From Jacaranda mimosifolia (lineage: Eukaryota > Streptophyta > Magnoliopsida > Lamiales > Bignoniaceae): DNA of 64,000 nucleotides. The stretch covers positions 19,006,730-19,070,729 of the forward strand of contig CM032121.1 in the NCBI GenBank assembly GCA_018894105.1, read 5' to 3'. The position numbers were made by a program, and so were the translations under genes. The notes below the pieces were generated by a model. The model did no database searches, was not told where the DNA came from, and saw only the letters and a list, made by a program, of their open reading frames with translations. Below, piece after piece: positions 1-11,800 of this stretch (positions are counted from its first letter, which is position 1; each line of letters starts with the position of its first letter).

Positions 1-84
1 TTTTCAAGCTAATCACCTCCTTTCCTTTGATTGTAACATGCCTAGACCGCATTAATGACACTAGTAAAATATGCACCCACACAG

Positions 85-207
85 CATTGATGGTAGTAAA
101 ATATGTGCAACTTTAGCCCTATGCTCCATTTTTTAGCGTTATGAGCAAATTTTGCGCATTTGCGTCCAAACCTATTGCCAAGTGCCATTGATGGTAGTAA
201 AATATGT
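85..207. repeat. 22-bp direct repeat upstream of the PHD gene
   Basis: The same 22-base word, starting CATTGATGGTAGTAAAATAT, occurs at 85-106 and 186-207, about one hundred bases apart. The rest of 1-853 is AT-rich with no gene I can support; a TATATATATGA stretch near 511-521 is a possible distal TATA element and the last 90 bases before the start codon are pyrimidine-rich, as in many plant leaders. Confidence 0.5.
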
Positions 208-853
208 ATATATAATGTTGGTGCCTATGCTTTGTTTTTCTAAGCGTAGGCACAAATATTACACACACTAAGTATTTCATAATCTATTGTCCTATATCAT
301 ATATCAAATGAGATATGGATATTAATATCTTATGATACATCTATAATAATCTAATAAATCAAACCAAACATTACATTTGAAAAAGTTAGGACAATCTCTT
401 CTAATTTACTACGAATCAGGATTAGATGAGGTTATCAATGTCAGATATCAAAAGCGGCCTTAGTGCAATAGTGTTTTATAATCACATTGTTTCTCAATGA
501 TGACTTTTTTATATATATGATCTAAACCAAACCTGATAAAATGATGTTAAAAAGAAAAATCCCTACTATTAAAAAGTCGCTTATACCGCCTACCTCCATA
601 GATCACAGTCTTGTAGATTCTACAAGCCACAGCAGCCAACACATGCAAAGGAATGCAATTTCTTTAAACGCAACCCCTCAATTCACCCCGAATTCCCATC
701 TTCATAATCAACCGTGCCATGTAGTTAATTTAACTGAAATTTGAAAATCGAAACTCTCTTGCGCCTAACTTCAACTCCTAAGTAACTGCTAAACCCTCAA
801 CCATAAATCCGTCTTGCCTTCTCTCAAACCATAACGAAGACCCTTCTCAAGAA

Positions 854-3807
854 ATGGCACCAAAATTTTACGGCTTCCACACGTTTGCAGAGCCCGCCTT
901 CCCCATCTCACTCTCCGGCGCATTTCGCGATAACATTCGCCAGTTTCTTGAACAATGCGCGGAGCCTGAGGATTACGAATTGGAGAGCATGCCCGTTTGG
1001 TGCACTTTTTTGGTGTATGAGAGCAGAGGAACAGTAGTTCCCTTATACACCATTGAAGAACATGTAAAGCATTCTGATACGCCCTTCTGCGATTACTGCC
1101 GGTGCGCTGGTGAGTGTAAAAATGGAAACTCTTTTTCTTTGTTTTGTTGAATTTTGAGAAATTTGATATGGGGTTTGAGATTTTTTTTAATCCATTATGT
1201 TTCTTGACTAGGGATTTTTGATACATATTTGTATGTATTTATTTTCATGGGTGCAGGATGGAGCAATCATTTCGTGTCGAAAAGGAAGTATCATTTGATC
1301 ATTCCTGTGAATGATGAGTGGAATAAGCCTCTTGATGAGGGTGCTTTTGATCTGCAAACGCATCTCTTGCATGGTTTGATACACTGCAATGGGTTTGGAC
1401 ATCTGATCTGTATTAATGGGATTGAAGGGGGTTCTAAGTACATATGTGGCAGAGAAATCATGGATCTCTGGGATCGTATTTGCGAAATTCTGCGTGTGCG
1501 GTAACTGGAAATGAAAAACTGGAATCATGCATTCTTTTATTTCTTTGATGGGAATAGATTAGGAAGAAAATAATGATGCCAAAGAATTGTTGTATTATCT
1601 AAGTAATCATTATTCTTGATAGATTTCTGAGCTATCTAGTGCATGTTGTGTAGCAGTTCGTCAACAAAATTTCTTGTTCATCATCAGTGATTATATGATG
1701 AATTCAAAGTGGCATCGGTTTGTTAAATTATATTAAAATTTTCTGAGATCTTAAAAAATAATTTCGTATTTTTGGTATTTGAAACTTCAAATATGAGATA
1801 GATATGTTAACAGGATGTGACCAGACTAGGATGAACGCACTGAATCTCAGGAATCGTATTACGTGAATGTCATAATATCTAAGCTGCACAGCGGATGTTT
1901 AGAGCGGCTGATTAATAGAAATTTCTGATTGACTTGTGTAATGAACTGTAGGATGTTGATCTGCTTATAAAATGATATTGACAGTATTTGAATATTCTTC
2001 AAAAGAAGTCAGATTTTATTTGAATCTTCTAAGATATATGATGCCTATATTAATATTGATTGGATGAGTAAAGGATGAAATTTCTCACCTAAATAATTAT
2101 AGTGTTAGAATAAGAATTTCCCTATCAGAGTTTCTTAGTAGATTTCATAGTTACCGCTTCAGTGTTCATAAAAATAAAACTATGTTGGTTTTTTTTGAGG
2201 AAACATTTGATATTTCGCTATTTGTTCCTTTTTGTAGGCAAATTACAGTGGAAGATTTGTCAAGGAAGCATATGATGGATCTCCGGTTGCTTTATGGAGT
2301 TGCTTATGGGCACTCCTGGTTTGGTAAATGGGGCTATCGATTCTGCTGTGGGAGCTTTGGAGTGAAGGAGCATAACTATGAAAGAGCATTGGATATTCTC
2401 AGCTCATTGGAGCTTGATCAAATAATTGAGGATTTCAGTCTCACAAATGGAAGCACAAATGTCAAGCAGATGATTCACCATTACAGAGTTATGAGTGAGA
2501 CCAATTTGGTTACAATTAGAGACTTATTCAGATTTATGCTTACTCTCAAATTCACAGCTCCAACTGAAAGATATTCTGCCACTTCTGCAATGATTCCATC
2601 ATTGTCAGTTAAAAAAGTAGCCTTTGCTACCCCTATTAAGAGATGCTCTCTGAAACTTTCCACAAGACTTGCATTGAGGAACAGTCCATTTGGAAAAGAA
2701 AAATTCACCAAATGTAGAAAATTTTCCAACCTTGCTGCTAATATGGATAGTAGATGGCCGGTAAGAAGACTTGAGCATGTTGCAGAAGTCATTGTCGAAG
2801 CGTTGAAAGAAAAGAGAGCAGCACACAATATCAGCAGCTGTGGAATGACTAGACAGGAGGCCCGTGATGCAGCACGCCTCCATATTGGTGATACAGGATT
2901 AATAGACCATGTGCTGAAAGTGATGAACAATGTAATTGTTGGAAATTACGTTGTTCGGCGTGCAGTGAACAGATCCACTAAGGTTCTAGAATATGCTATT
3001 CAAGATTTGAAGGCCAGCAAAGAGGATTATCTCTCAAAAGTTCCAGAATCCATTGGGGGACTTCCTATGGGTCCTGGAAGAAGTGTTTTAAATGATGTCG
3101 CCTATTTGTATAGAAACGTGCTCCTGGGCTATCCGGAATCTGATTCAGTGAATTTGGCTGTTGAAACGACTCTTTACAGCAAACATTTTGTAAAGGAATG
3201 GCCTTTTAGAGACGAGGAGGATGACTTGCTGAGGTTCATTTGCAGACTAACAGTGAGTTCCATTGATATAAATGATGTTGTTTCTTGTGACTTTCCACCT
3301 AGAGAATATGTAGTTGTTCCAGTTTATGCTACAATCAGTGATCTGAAAGAAGCAGTGCAGAATGCAATGCGGGACACTTACTGTGTGATGGATAGATTGG
3401 TAGTGACGGAGATTTTAGAGATGGAGGGAATGGAAGACGAAGAAGTTCTTTTTGGCATGATCGAGCCAGGCAGGGAAATTTGGGTGAGAGGTTCTGGATT
3501 GGATATGGAAAATGAATTGAGATATGAAGGGGGAGATGAAAAGTGGACGGTGAGATGCAAGTGTGGGGCAAGAGACGACGATGGGGAAAGAATGGTGGCG
3601 TGTGATATTTGTGAGACGTGGCAGCACACACGGTGCAGTGGTATTGAAGACGCTGAAGCAGTGCCAACATTGTTTGTCTGCGACGGCTGCTGCAGCTCAC
3701 TAGCACCGGTGCAAACACAGGGCGATTCTGATTACCTGCAGGCTCCTCCTCCTACCATGCTGCTGCTGCCTGAGGTTGATGACATGAGGCTACTCTACTG
3801 TAACTAA
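854..3807 (+). CDS. PHD-finger protein, MMD1 / At2g01810 family
   Basis: Nuclear chromatin-reader-like protein of the small plant family that includes MALE MEIOCYTE DEATH 1 (DUET), needed in male meiosis in Arabidopsis. I read three exons: 854-1109, 1257-1500 and 2238-3807, joined at GTGAGT/GCAG and GTAACT/GTAG borders, giving 689 residues with the frame kept through both joins. Exon 1 carries the family motif FCDYCRC, and exon 2 starts WSNHFVSKRKYH. A C4HC3-type PHD finger lies near residues 606-651 (CKCG, CDIC, WQHTRC, CDGC). The start is the first in-frame ATG after an in-frame TAA at 779-781. The short first exon lacks the basic N-terminal stretch usual in MMD1 itself, so I favour the At2g01810 branch. 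The 3' end faces the U-box gene. No defect seen; whether it acts in meiosis here is inference. Confidence 0.88.
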
Positions 3808-4421
3808 TGGGAATGCTGCTGCTTGGCATCAATTCTGTAAGTAGGATGCAATAATGCAGTTGATGTAATAATGCAAAATGTATCTTTTTACCACAAAACA
3901 GTAGAAAACCGATTTCTTGTCAAGATATGTTCGAACTGCATGCAGGGTTCTGGGCGCAGCTTATGAATTGAACTATAATGTTCTTCTAAGTATAATCCGC
4001 TCCCAAGTACGCACCAACATTTGGGGTTGTTCAGCGGCATATAAGACATGCTTGAGTCAAAAATGACAGGTTAACTAAATAATTAAATGTATAAGTTATT
4101 ACATTCACATATTATTATTGTAAACAATTGATAATTTATAAAGCTCAAATATTAATAATTAATTGATTATTATGAAAGTAAATAAATGCTTACACATGGG
4201 GTGAAATTTGAAACTCAGACCTTATAATTTTAAGGTTTCAACTAACTTAGTAGTAAAGTTAGGTTTTTTCGACTGCTAATTATGCATTTGAATAGAAAAA
4301 CTAAGTAGTACAACATGGTGTGAAGTATTATTCACAAAGAATAGAAAGAATCAAACTCAGATGAGTGAATATTTCTGTACTGGCCCAATTACAAAAATTA
4401 ATTCTAGTCCTAAATTACAAA
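3808..4421. other. convergent 3' intergenic region
   Basis: This AT-rich gap of about 600 bases separates two convergent genes and must hold both 3' untranslated regions. No open frame, RNA gene or transposon end is visible. Confidence 0.6.
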
Positions 4422-5765
4422 TCAATTTGACCTTTTAATATACTTAAATCCCATAGATGAATCAAAACAATCTACCTTATCTCTATACAAATTCATCAAT
4501 TTTAATAACTCGGTCACCTTCACCTTTGTTCTTTCTTCGCTACCAATTTGTAGCACTACCAAGAGCTTCTGAAAAGCCCCAAGTTGGAGTGCCTCTACCA
4601 GAGCCACGGCGGCTTTCTCATTTTCTCCCAAACAAAGCTTCCAAAGACTCGAAATAGAGAATTCTGTGGCCGCGTTTGAGACGCGCAGAATCTTCTTTAC
4701 GAGTAATGGAATCGTTAGGGCGTTGGCATACGCGCTTTCCCTTCCTTGTTCCCAACTGCAAATACTGTGCAAGACAGCTAAAGCCTTTTCACAAATGCTT
4801 TTGTCGCCATCCACAAGAATTTCAAGAATCAAAGGGATTAGCCCCATTTGGACAAATCTCAATGCCACTATGCCACTACTCTCTTCTGTAAATGATGAAA
4901 TCATTTGGTGAATAATCATTAAGCTTGCCTTGGTAGCTTTAGGGCAAATTGGGACTTTCACAATCTGAAATAGTGTTTCTTCTATGCCCTCAATTTGCAT
5001 TAGTTCATCAGCACAGCCTCCTTGATCAGCACAAATCACCTCTTTCAACACGCAAACGGCGTTTTGTCTTGAGGAAAGATCTTGCTCGTTTTTCAAAAGT
5101 AAAGCCATGCAACGTAGAGAAACCGAGGATTTCAAATTGGCAATACCTTGTTGACCAATTGGGAATGTCCATGTCAGTGCCGACAAGGTTTCTTTCAACA
5201 AATTCAGGTCCGATGAAAAATGGGCCAACGACTCGAACAAATCTGCCAATGCAGAGCCAATCCCGTTTTCCACAATGCACCGCTTGTTACGTTCGCTTTC
5301 CTTAGCCAATTTTTTTATCTTCCCAAGCAATTCTTGGCACTTTTTTCCATCACCACGTCGTGTGGCTGACTCCATTTTTGAACAAATCTCGGAAACCTCA
5401 TAAGGTGTGATTGGAATTCGAGGGGTCGGAATCCTCTCAACCCCACAAGATTTGTTCTCAACGCACCAATCTTGGATCATCTTTCTTATAGAATGATTTG
5501 GGATTTGATCAAAGTTTCTCAAGACTTGATTGGTGACGGGGCATGTTAGGTTCCCGGACTCCATCCACTTCTCGATGCTCTCCCGATCGTAGGTGATGCC
5601 GGTCGACAACGTGACCGGATCTTTCATCAAATCAAGGGATATTGGGCACCTAAAATGAGTAGGAATTGTGAGCTCCATATCTGGATTATTGTTCCCTTTA
5701 GAAGCTTCACTTTTCCTGGCACCTCTCCTCCGCCTCCATGAGAAAGTCATCATGAAAAACCTCAA
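4422..5765 (-). CDS. U-box E3 ubiquitin ligase, PUB20/PUB21 (CMPG1) type
   Basis: Single-exon gene for a 447-residue protein. The U-box lies near residues 34-107 (IPTHFRCPISLDLMKDPV, then TYDRESIEKW and CPVTNQ), followed by a basic spacer and armadillo-like helices to the C-terminus, the PUB20-PUB26 layout. The Cys-Met-Pro-Gly positions that name the CMPG group are present. These ligases take ubiquitin from an E2 and mark targets in defence and elicitor signalling; CMPG1 is rapidly elicitor-induced in other plants. The frame is uninterrupted and the usual family length of 420-450 residues is met. Two nearby Met codons (residues 1 and 5) could both serve as start. It is convergent with the PHD gene, and a TA/GA microsatellite sits 110-160 bases upstream of its start. 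The substrate is unknown. Confidence 0.92.
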   Translation of the reverse strand: MRFFMMTFSWRRRRGARKSEASKGNNNPDMELTIPTHFRCPISLDLMKDPVTLSTGITYDRESIEKWMESGNLTCPVTNQVLRNFDQIPNHSIRKMIQDWCVENKSCGVERIPTPRIPITPYEVSEICSKMESATRRGDGKKCQELLGKIKKLAKESERNKRCIVENGIGSALADLFESLAHFSSDLNLLKETLSALTWTFPIGQQGIANLKSSVSLRCMALLLKNEQDLSSRQNAVCVLKEVICADQGGCADELMQIEGIEETLFQIVKVPICPKATKASLMIIHQMISSFTEESSGIVALRFVQMGLIPLILEILVDGDKSICEKALAVLHSICSWEQGRESAYANALTIPLLVKKILRVSNAATEFSISSLWKLCLGENEKAAVALVEALQLGAFQKLLVVLQIGSEERTKVKVTELLKLMNLYRDKVDCFDSSMGFKYIKRSN

Positions 5766-5874
5766 TGTGTATATGTAAATGTCTGTGTTGGAGATAATTC
5801 GATGGGATTTTTTTTGTTAAAAGTAGAACTTATATTGTATGATGAAATTTCTTGAACTATAAATTGTTTGTGTG

Positions 5875-5925
<51 letters not shown>
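5875..5925. repeat. (AT)n(AG)n microsatellite upstream of the U-box gene
   Basis: Roughly 18 bases of AT repeat run into about 33 bases of AG repeat. On the strand of the U-box gene this reads as a CT tract 110-160 bases before the ATG, so it is probably leader or core-promoter sequence. Confidence 0.85.
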
Positions 5926-5927
<2 letters not shown>

Positions 5928-6351
5928 TGGCACATAGAAGGTAGGAGTTAGGGGAAAAGAGAAATGTGGAATAAGGAAAAGTTCAAATGGGAGGAATACT
6001 GGAATAGGTTTGAATTGAATGTTTTGACCGTTGAAATTTTGAAAATTGAAAGTCTATTTGTTTTGCTGAGCAGAGGGGAGTCGGCTGAGTTTTGACTTGC
6101 TGACCGAGTAGAGGGTCAGCGTCGCTGGTCGGTGGCTGAGGCTGACCCGATGGCAATTGAAGCCACTCCACCGCCTGATCCAAAGTGGCAAGTATGAACC
6201 GTCACAATGGTGCCACGTCTCCCGAATGCATTGGATCTTCTAATTTGTTATTTATGAATGATCTTCACGCGTTTATCTGAATCAATTTATATATATTCAA
6301 TAATAAAAACAAGAATTCCTTAACTCTGCCATGAAAAGTTTGTGTTATACC

Positions 6352-6593
6352 CAGAGATGGAGCTGACAGGGCAGTCCACGTCTCAAAATATTAAAATTTC
6401 ATTTGTTATATTAAAATTTTTTAAATATTATAATTTTGTCATTTTTAAATTATAAATTTGTCTCTATTCTTATTAAAAACATCATTTTGTCCCATTGTAC
6501 TTGTTTGTATATATAAGAAATAAAAAAAATATATCATATGTTTAGTAATTCAAAATTTCACTCCTCATAAAAAAAATTCTGCTTTCGTCCCTG
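6352..6593. mobile_element. short hAT-like non-autonomous element
   Basis: The ends match as imperfect inverted repeats: CAGAGATGGAGC on the left and, read from the other strand, CAGGGACGAAAGC on the right. They are flanked by GTTATACC (6344-6351) and CTTATACC (6594-6601), a 7-of-8 target duplication. CAG-type ends plus 8-bp duplications are the hAT signature. The 242-bp interior is AT-rich and has no coding capacity. Confidence 0.6.
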
Positions 6594-6807
6594 CTTATAC
6601 CTATACGTAAGATACACATAAGGGGAAAAAAAATTAAAAATATTTTAATTTTCTGTACGTTTTGAACTCTTTTTTTTTTATTTTTTTTTTTATCAAGTGT
6701 TCGTTTTGAACTCAACAATGAATACTTCAGATGTGGAACATTTGATAAATACATTGTTTGTATTACTTTATGTTGACATCTTTCCGCTTATTTACGAGTG
6801 TCCTGTT

Positions 6808-6835
6808 GCAACTTGCAACTTGCAACTTGCAACTT
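6808..6835. repeat. heptamer tandem repeat (GCAACTT)4
   Basis: Four exact copies of GCAACTT in a row. The rest of 6602-7541 is AT-rich with no supported gene. Confidence 0.85.
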
Positions 6836-7551
6836 GGTAAAACATCATTTATATAATTAGTGGTTCAATTAGTCCAATAAATTTATGTTTAGTACAATAG
6901 AGAGTTGGGCCCTTGAGGCCCATAAGAAGCCCTAACATTAACTCTACTACAGATAGATTATCACATCTCAATTCCCTACACATAGCCTCATTACATTCAT
7001 ATATTCACTGATTCGATTTAGAATAATAAAAGCAGCCTTTATTTTTCTCTTATTTTAATTTATTGTGTTGAGGATGAAACTCTTTATATTTAATATTTTC
7101 CTAAAGGAATCATATTATTTTGACAATGTCTATCAGAATATCACTAAATTCAGTTTTGTTTTGCTTTAGAGTGTAGAGGATATTGTATAGATTATATAGT
7201 TATGTAATACTTAAGTGAAGTGCCATAGGAGTTCGATTTTGGATTGAATTATAAGATCGAATATATTTTATTTTATCATTGAGACTAATCGCAATCCCTA
7301 ATATGTACTAAGTGATAAGGGTAAAAAATAATTATTAAGAAAAATGGTACTTGCAGCACACCTCTGCAAGTCAATAAATATTGATAAATTTAAAGTCATT
7401 TATAGCATAGTCGGAGTTTCGTACATGGACATAATTCAATTAAATTCTAACAATCTTACTTGAAATCTAGCTAAGTTTAATTTGTAGTGACCGACGAATT
7501 TTCCCAATTCCAAATATGGCACAATAAATACTCAACCCATGGTTGAAAATT

Positions 7552-7665
7552 GGGGAAATTGCAAGCACCCCCCCCCCCCCCAGGGATAAGAGGAATGGGC
7601 AAAAAGGCCCCCTGTGAAAAAAAAAAAGTACAAAATACCTCCCTAAGTTTTCATAAATCATGCAA
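7552..7665 (+). repeat. MULE-alpha left terminal inverted repeat
   Basis: It begins GGGGAAATTGCAAG, passes a C14 run at 7568-7581, and ends near TAAATCATGC. It pairs imperfectly with the right arm (13495-13607). The C run is where the other arm has a run of six. Confidence 0.75.
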
Positions 7666-7861
7666 CGCGACCCTTTTGAGCGTTGTTGTATACGCTCGTC
7701 TGGATGCGACTGGTTATCCTTTTGAATGTGTGAAAAGCCTGTTTTATCCGCTTCCCCAAATAAGTGAAAACCCATTTCCTCCTTGTGGACCTGAACATCA
7801 AATGTATTTTCTCCACCCCTAAATTTAATTTTTTCTGCTTCAACCAAGATTAGTTTGTAGA

Positions 7862-8257
7862 ATGGCGACTTCTTCTTCCAATAGTGCAAGGAACAGATTC
7901 AGACCCACCGGGCCTTTACTTGACCTGAGGTATGGGAGGCCTCCAGTGTGTAGATGCTTGGCAGACGCTGCTCTTCGAGTGGTTATGAATGAGAGGAAAA
8001 GCTCGTTTGGTAGGCTTTATTACTGTTGTGCTATCCAATGATGCAATTTCTTCGAATGGTGTCTGCCACTTCGAGCAACATAGTCTCCAAGTGGTTTTCT
8101 AGTTATTTGTCCCCAGGACTTTGGCATAGATGCAAGCTATGGTGGTGAGGAAGACGAATTGGCAGATGGTGAAGAAGTGGTTTTTGGGCTGTCATGGGTA
8201 GCGGCATCTAGGAAAGAGGAGAATTCTTCAAATGTTGTTCTGTTTATTGGCTTTTAA
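7862..8257 (+). pseudogene. GRF-type zinc-finger gene carried by MULE-alpha, broken by two stops
   Basis: A 132-codon frame starting ATGGCGACTTCTTCT. It reads a zf-GRF module: VCRCLADAAL near residue 33 gives the first Cys pair, then SSFGRLYYCC, then, after an in-frame TGA at 8039-8041, CNFFEW, the hallmark end of the domain. A second stop (TAG) follows about 12 codons later, and an acidic tail continues in the same frame to TAA at 8255-8257. GRF fingers bind single-stranded or unusual DNA in TOP3A, APE2 and NEIL3-type proteins; the role of the plant transposon-borne versions is unknown. It lies between the 3' end of the transposase and the left terminus and converges with it. The stops may be mutations or, less likely, sit in an unrecognised intron. 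Confidence 0.7.
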
Positions 8258-8404
8258 TAGCTGTTTTAGTAACATTTTGGTTGTTGTAGTAGTAATGAAG
8301 TAACAAAATGAAAAGTGTTAGTTTTGCTTGTCTAGTTTCTGCAATGTTAAGGAAGTTCATCTTCCTATGTTTCCTTTCTTGGTTCTATATTGCCGATTGT
8401 TAAT

Positions 8405-8468
8405 TAGGGGGGGTAAATTGCTATTATATACCTTATGATTGAAATCAGAGGGGGGTAAGTTGCTTATT
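8405..8468 (+). repeat. internal copies of the MULE-alpha terminal motif
   Basis: GGGGGGTAAATTGCTATTA at about 8408-8426 is identical to the right terminus at 13585-13603, in the same orientation, and a second variant GGGGGGTAAGTTGCTTATT follows at about 8450-8468. They close off the GRF gene on its inner side, so the 0.9-kb stretch 7552-8468 has terminus-like sequence at both ends. Confidence 0.65.
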
Positions 8469-8841
8469 TCTAGAAGAAAAAAATTGCAAGAGTTGAAGGA
8501 GTATAATAACTTATCCAATCAAAAACCAACAAAACTAAATGAACAAGAAACCAACAAAACCATACAAAAAAAATGTTAAAAGTAGTCCAAAGATTAACAA
8601 TCTCCAAATTGGTCAAAAGAAGACAAGCTACTATATTCAATAAAGTGCAATTGACATTGTTTAATACATTCCAACCACTCACCAAAATAATTAAAGCTGT
8701 CAAATATGTTTAAATATTCCAAACCCTTCAAAAGGTAAACAAGGCATATTTTCCCTAGAATCAAATGCCCACAGTTACATACATACAGAATAGACAATTG
8801 TTTGAGAAATGAAATGTCATTAACAATCTATCACACCACAT

Positions 8842-11800
8842 CTATAGATGTTGTGCTCTCCTCTCAACTGCCCTTTTTTTCATATTCTGCAGCACCTCAA
8901 GAACAGTTGGTTTTTTCTTTCTGTTGGATGGGGTGGGATCACTTGCAGCCACACCATTCGAAGCATCAGATCTATTTTGAGGTGAGATAGAAGGCCTACT
9001 TTTTCTTGGTGCACCTTTTCTTCCTTGGCTTGTTTTCCCCAATAAAGCAAAGCTACATTTCTAAGGCCCTGGTAAGTTTCACCTTTTCCTCCATAAGTGG
9101 ATTGTTTCTGTAGCCAGGAAAAAAAAAAATCAAGCATAATAAATCAAACTGAAAATATTGACCATATATTTTTTAGCTAAACCAACAAGGCAACAAACCT
9201 ATTTTAGAGCAACAACCAAATCAACAAGCATCAAGTTTCATTCTTATTAGCTGCAACAACCCAAATGATGATTTCAAACCTAAGATTTGCAACAAGGAGA
9301 CCAGCATATCAAAGATATTTACTAATTTAAAAAATAGCTTACTGATCTGGAAGGCTGTGTTGGGTGTTCAACAGTGGAACTTTGCCGTGCATCATTCTGG
9401 CTAAGATGAGGGACTTGAGAATCTTGGTTCATCATCTCTGAGGAGCTTGTGCAGTATGTGGGATAACAGTAGCCTGTAAAATGAATGTAAATTGATCAAA
9501 CCAAATAGTCATTAGGAATATATACAATTGTTAATTTAAGTCTAATATCTTAACCTTAAAGAGTCTAGCCTTTGGATAAGTGGGGTTTTTGCAAGAAGTT
9601 TTGTTGTGACCTCTTTGTAGACAATTTTTGCATGTATGTGTAAGCTTCTTCCTTATTGAAGTAGTCCTATGCATTTCATCAGGACCTCTTCTTCTTAGCT
9701 TAGCTAGTCTCCCAACTTTAGCTTTGATTTTAGGTGGTTTTAGAGGTAGAAAGTTAGTTTTAATGTAGCCCTTAAGCCCAGGAACCCCATGGATCATGTG
9801 TTCATATACCTTCATGTAAGTCTTCTTTTTGTAGCGATCATCCACATAATCTTCTAATTTCAACCTTCTATCTGAAATTGCAGCAGAAGCATGGCAATAA
9901 GGACAAGCATTCAGCTAAAACATCCCACATGTGCAATCTTTTTTCTCCAAGTCCACAATATATCTATCTTCTGGAATGTCAACTTCAAACTCTTTGCCTC
10001 CACACCATCTAGCAATGCAATGCCTAGTTATAATGTGCTGCTTATTGATCTTCTTAAGTATGTTTGGGCATATGCATCCAGCATATTTTTCCATCCTTGC
10101 TCTCTTGGTCTGAATCCTAGTCATCAGCTTGCTTCTGATAATTTCAAACATGCTAATGATAGGTTTGTCCCTTGCATCAATGATATAGCTGTTAAAAGAT
10201 TCAGAAAGATTGTTAACTAGAATATCACATTTGCAGTAAGATGAAAAATATGACCTAGCCCAATGTTCAGCTGGAACTTTCCTAAGCCACTCCACTCTCA
10301 ATATTCTCATTCACTTTAGGATCTTTTGCTTCCAACAAATTCATGTAATGCTCAAACTCTATTTTCCTACCAACAGATGCTGCCTTCCTGAATAATTCCT
10401 TGGGCTTAGGTCCACTAAACTTCTTCTTGAAGTTTTCATACATGTGTCTCAAGCAGTATCTGTGTTCACTATCTGGAGCCACATCTCTCAAGGCTTCAAC
10501 AAGTCCTTTTTGTCTATTAGATATGAAAGTACATCTCCTGTCCCCAAGATCCTCAAGCATTTCCTTCAAAAACCAACTCCATGTCCCTTTGTTCTCCACT
10601 GGAACCACTGTCATGGCAATAGGCACCATGTTATCATTGCCATCCCTTCCTATAGCAACCAAAAGCTGCCCACCATATGCAGTTTTCAAAAAGTAGCCAT
10701 CTAGACCAATAATTGGTCTACACCCTTGAAAAGACTTCGTCATGGCATCCAGTGAGAAATACATCATCTCAAAGATAGTGTCTTCAACCTTCCTCAACAA
10801 AATCTTGCTGCCAGGATTCTTCTTTCTAACTATGGCACAATAATCCCACAGCCTTTGAAATTGTTGACCATCCACCCCTCTAATTTACTGTAACGCATGT
10901 CTTTTGACTCTAATCACTTTCCATGTACTCACATTCAAATACACATTTCTTTGAATGGTGTTTTTCAGCTTCTCAATTGAAATATTGGGATCATCCTTAA
11001 TAGTATTCTCCAGTCTCTTTGCCAAATATCTTGCTTTTGCAAGGCTGTTATGATCTACTCTGGGACATGTATGTGTTCCTTTGACTGTTTTCACTTGAAA
11101 AGTTGCACCTTGCATAACTGGGGAGGCATGGATCCTCCAAGTGCATGAGCTATTCTTGCACTTAGCTGCTATTCTGGCCTTTTCATTTCTAATACATTCA
11201 AGCTCAAAGCCCTGTCTCATAGGCCCAATCTCTCAAAGCCACTCAAATACCTTTGCATTAGCAAATTTCATCCCCACCACCATATTAAAGTCTTTCATCT
11301 CTTACCCCTCTCTGAAATATGGATGCTTTGGATCTTCTTCATCTGAACCATCCAAACTGATGAGTTCATCATTTGCCCAGGGTCACTGTACCACTCTTCA
11401 TCCTCAACCTGATTAGCTCTTTGGGGCCTCTTCCTCTTGGGATTCTTTGATTTCATTACTTTTCTCAACTTTCTGAGTAGCTCTCTTTTACTCATATTCT
11501 TTTCCAAGAAGATATCATCATCACTTGACCCCTCCAAATCTTCAAGCACAAGGCTTGGTGTATCTGAATCAAGGTCAATGTCTTCCTCTGAATCATCTGG
11601 CTCATAGTCCTTATCCTCTGAATCTGAAGGAGTAGTAGCTTGCTTCCTTTTATGACTTTTTTTTCTCTAGGGTTGTGCATTCTCTGATTCTTTATCAAAC
11701 TGCTCTTCAAGTTGTTCACTACCTGAATCAACCGTGTATGTGCATCTGGTGAGACATCACCAGGTTCATCATGGTCTACATCTTCTTCTTCTTCAGTATG

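Noticed and set aside
789..1226. Open frame on the minus strand opposite the first exon of the PHD gene
   Set aside because: It overlaps a well-supported coding exon, has no domain and crosses the intron; a shadow frame.
7568..7581. C14 run as a possible assembly artefact marking a contig join
   Set aside because: The other terminus of the same element also has a C run at the same place, and the target duplications match, so the locus is coherent; run length may still be miscalled.
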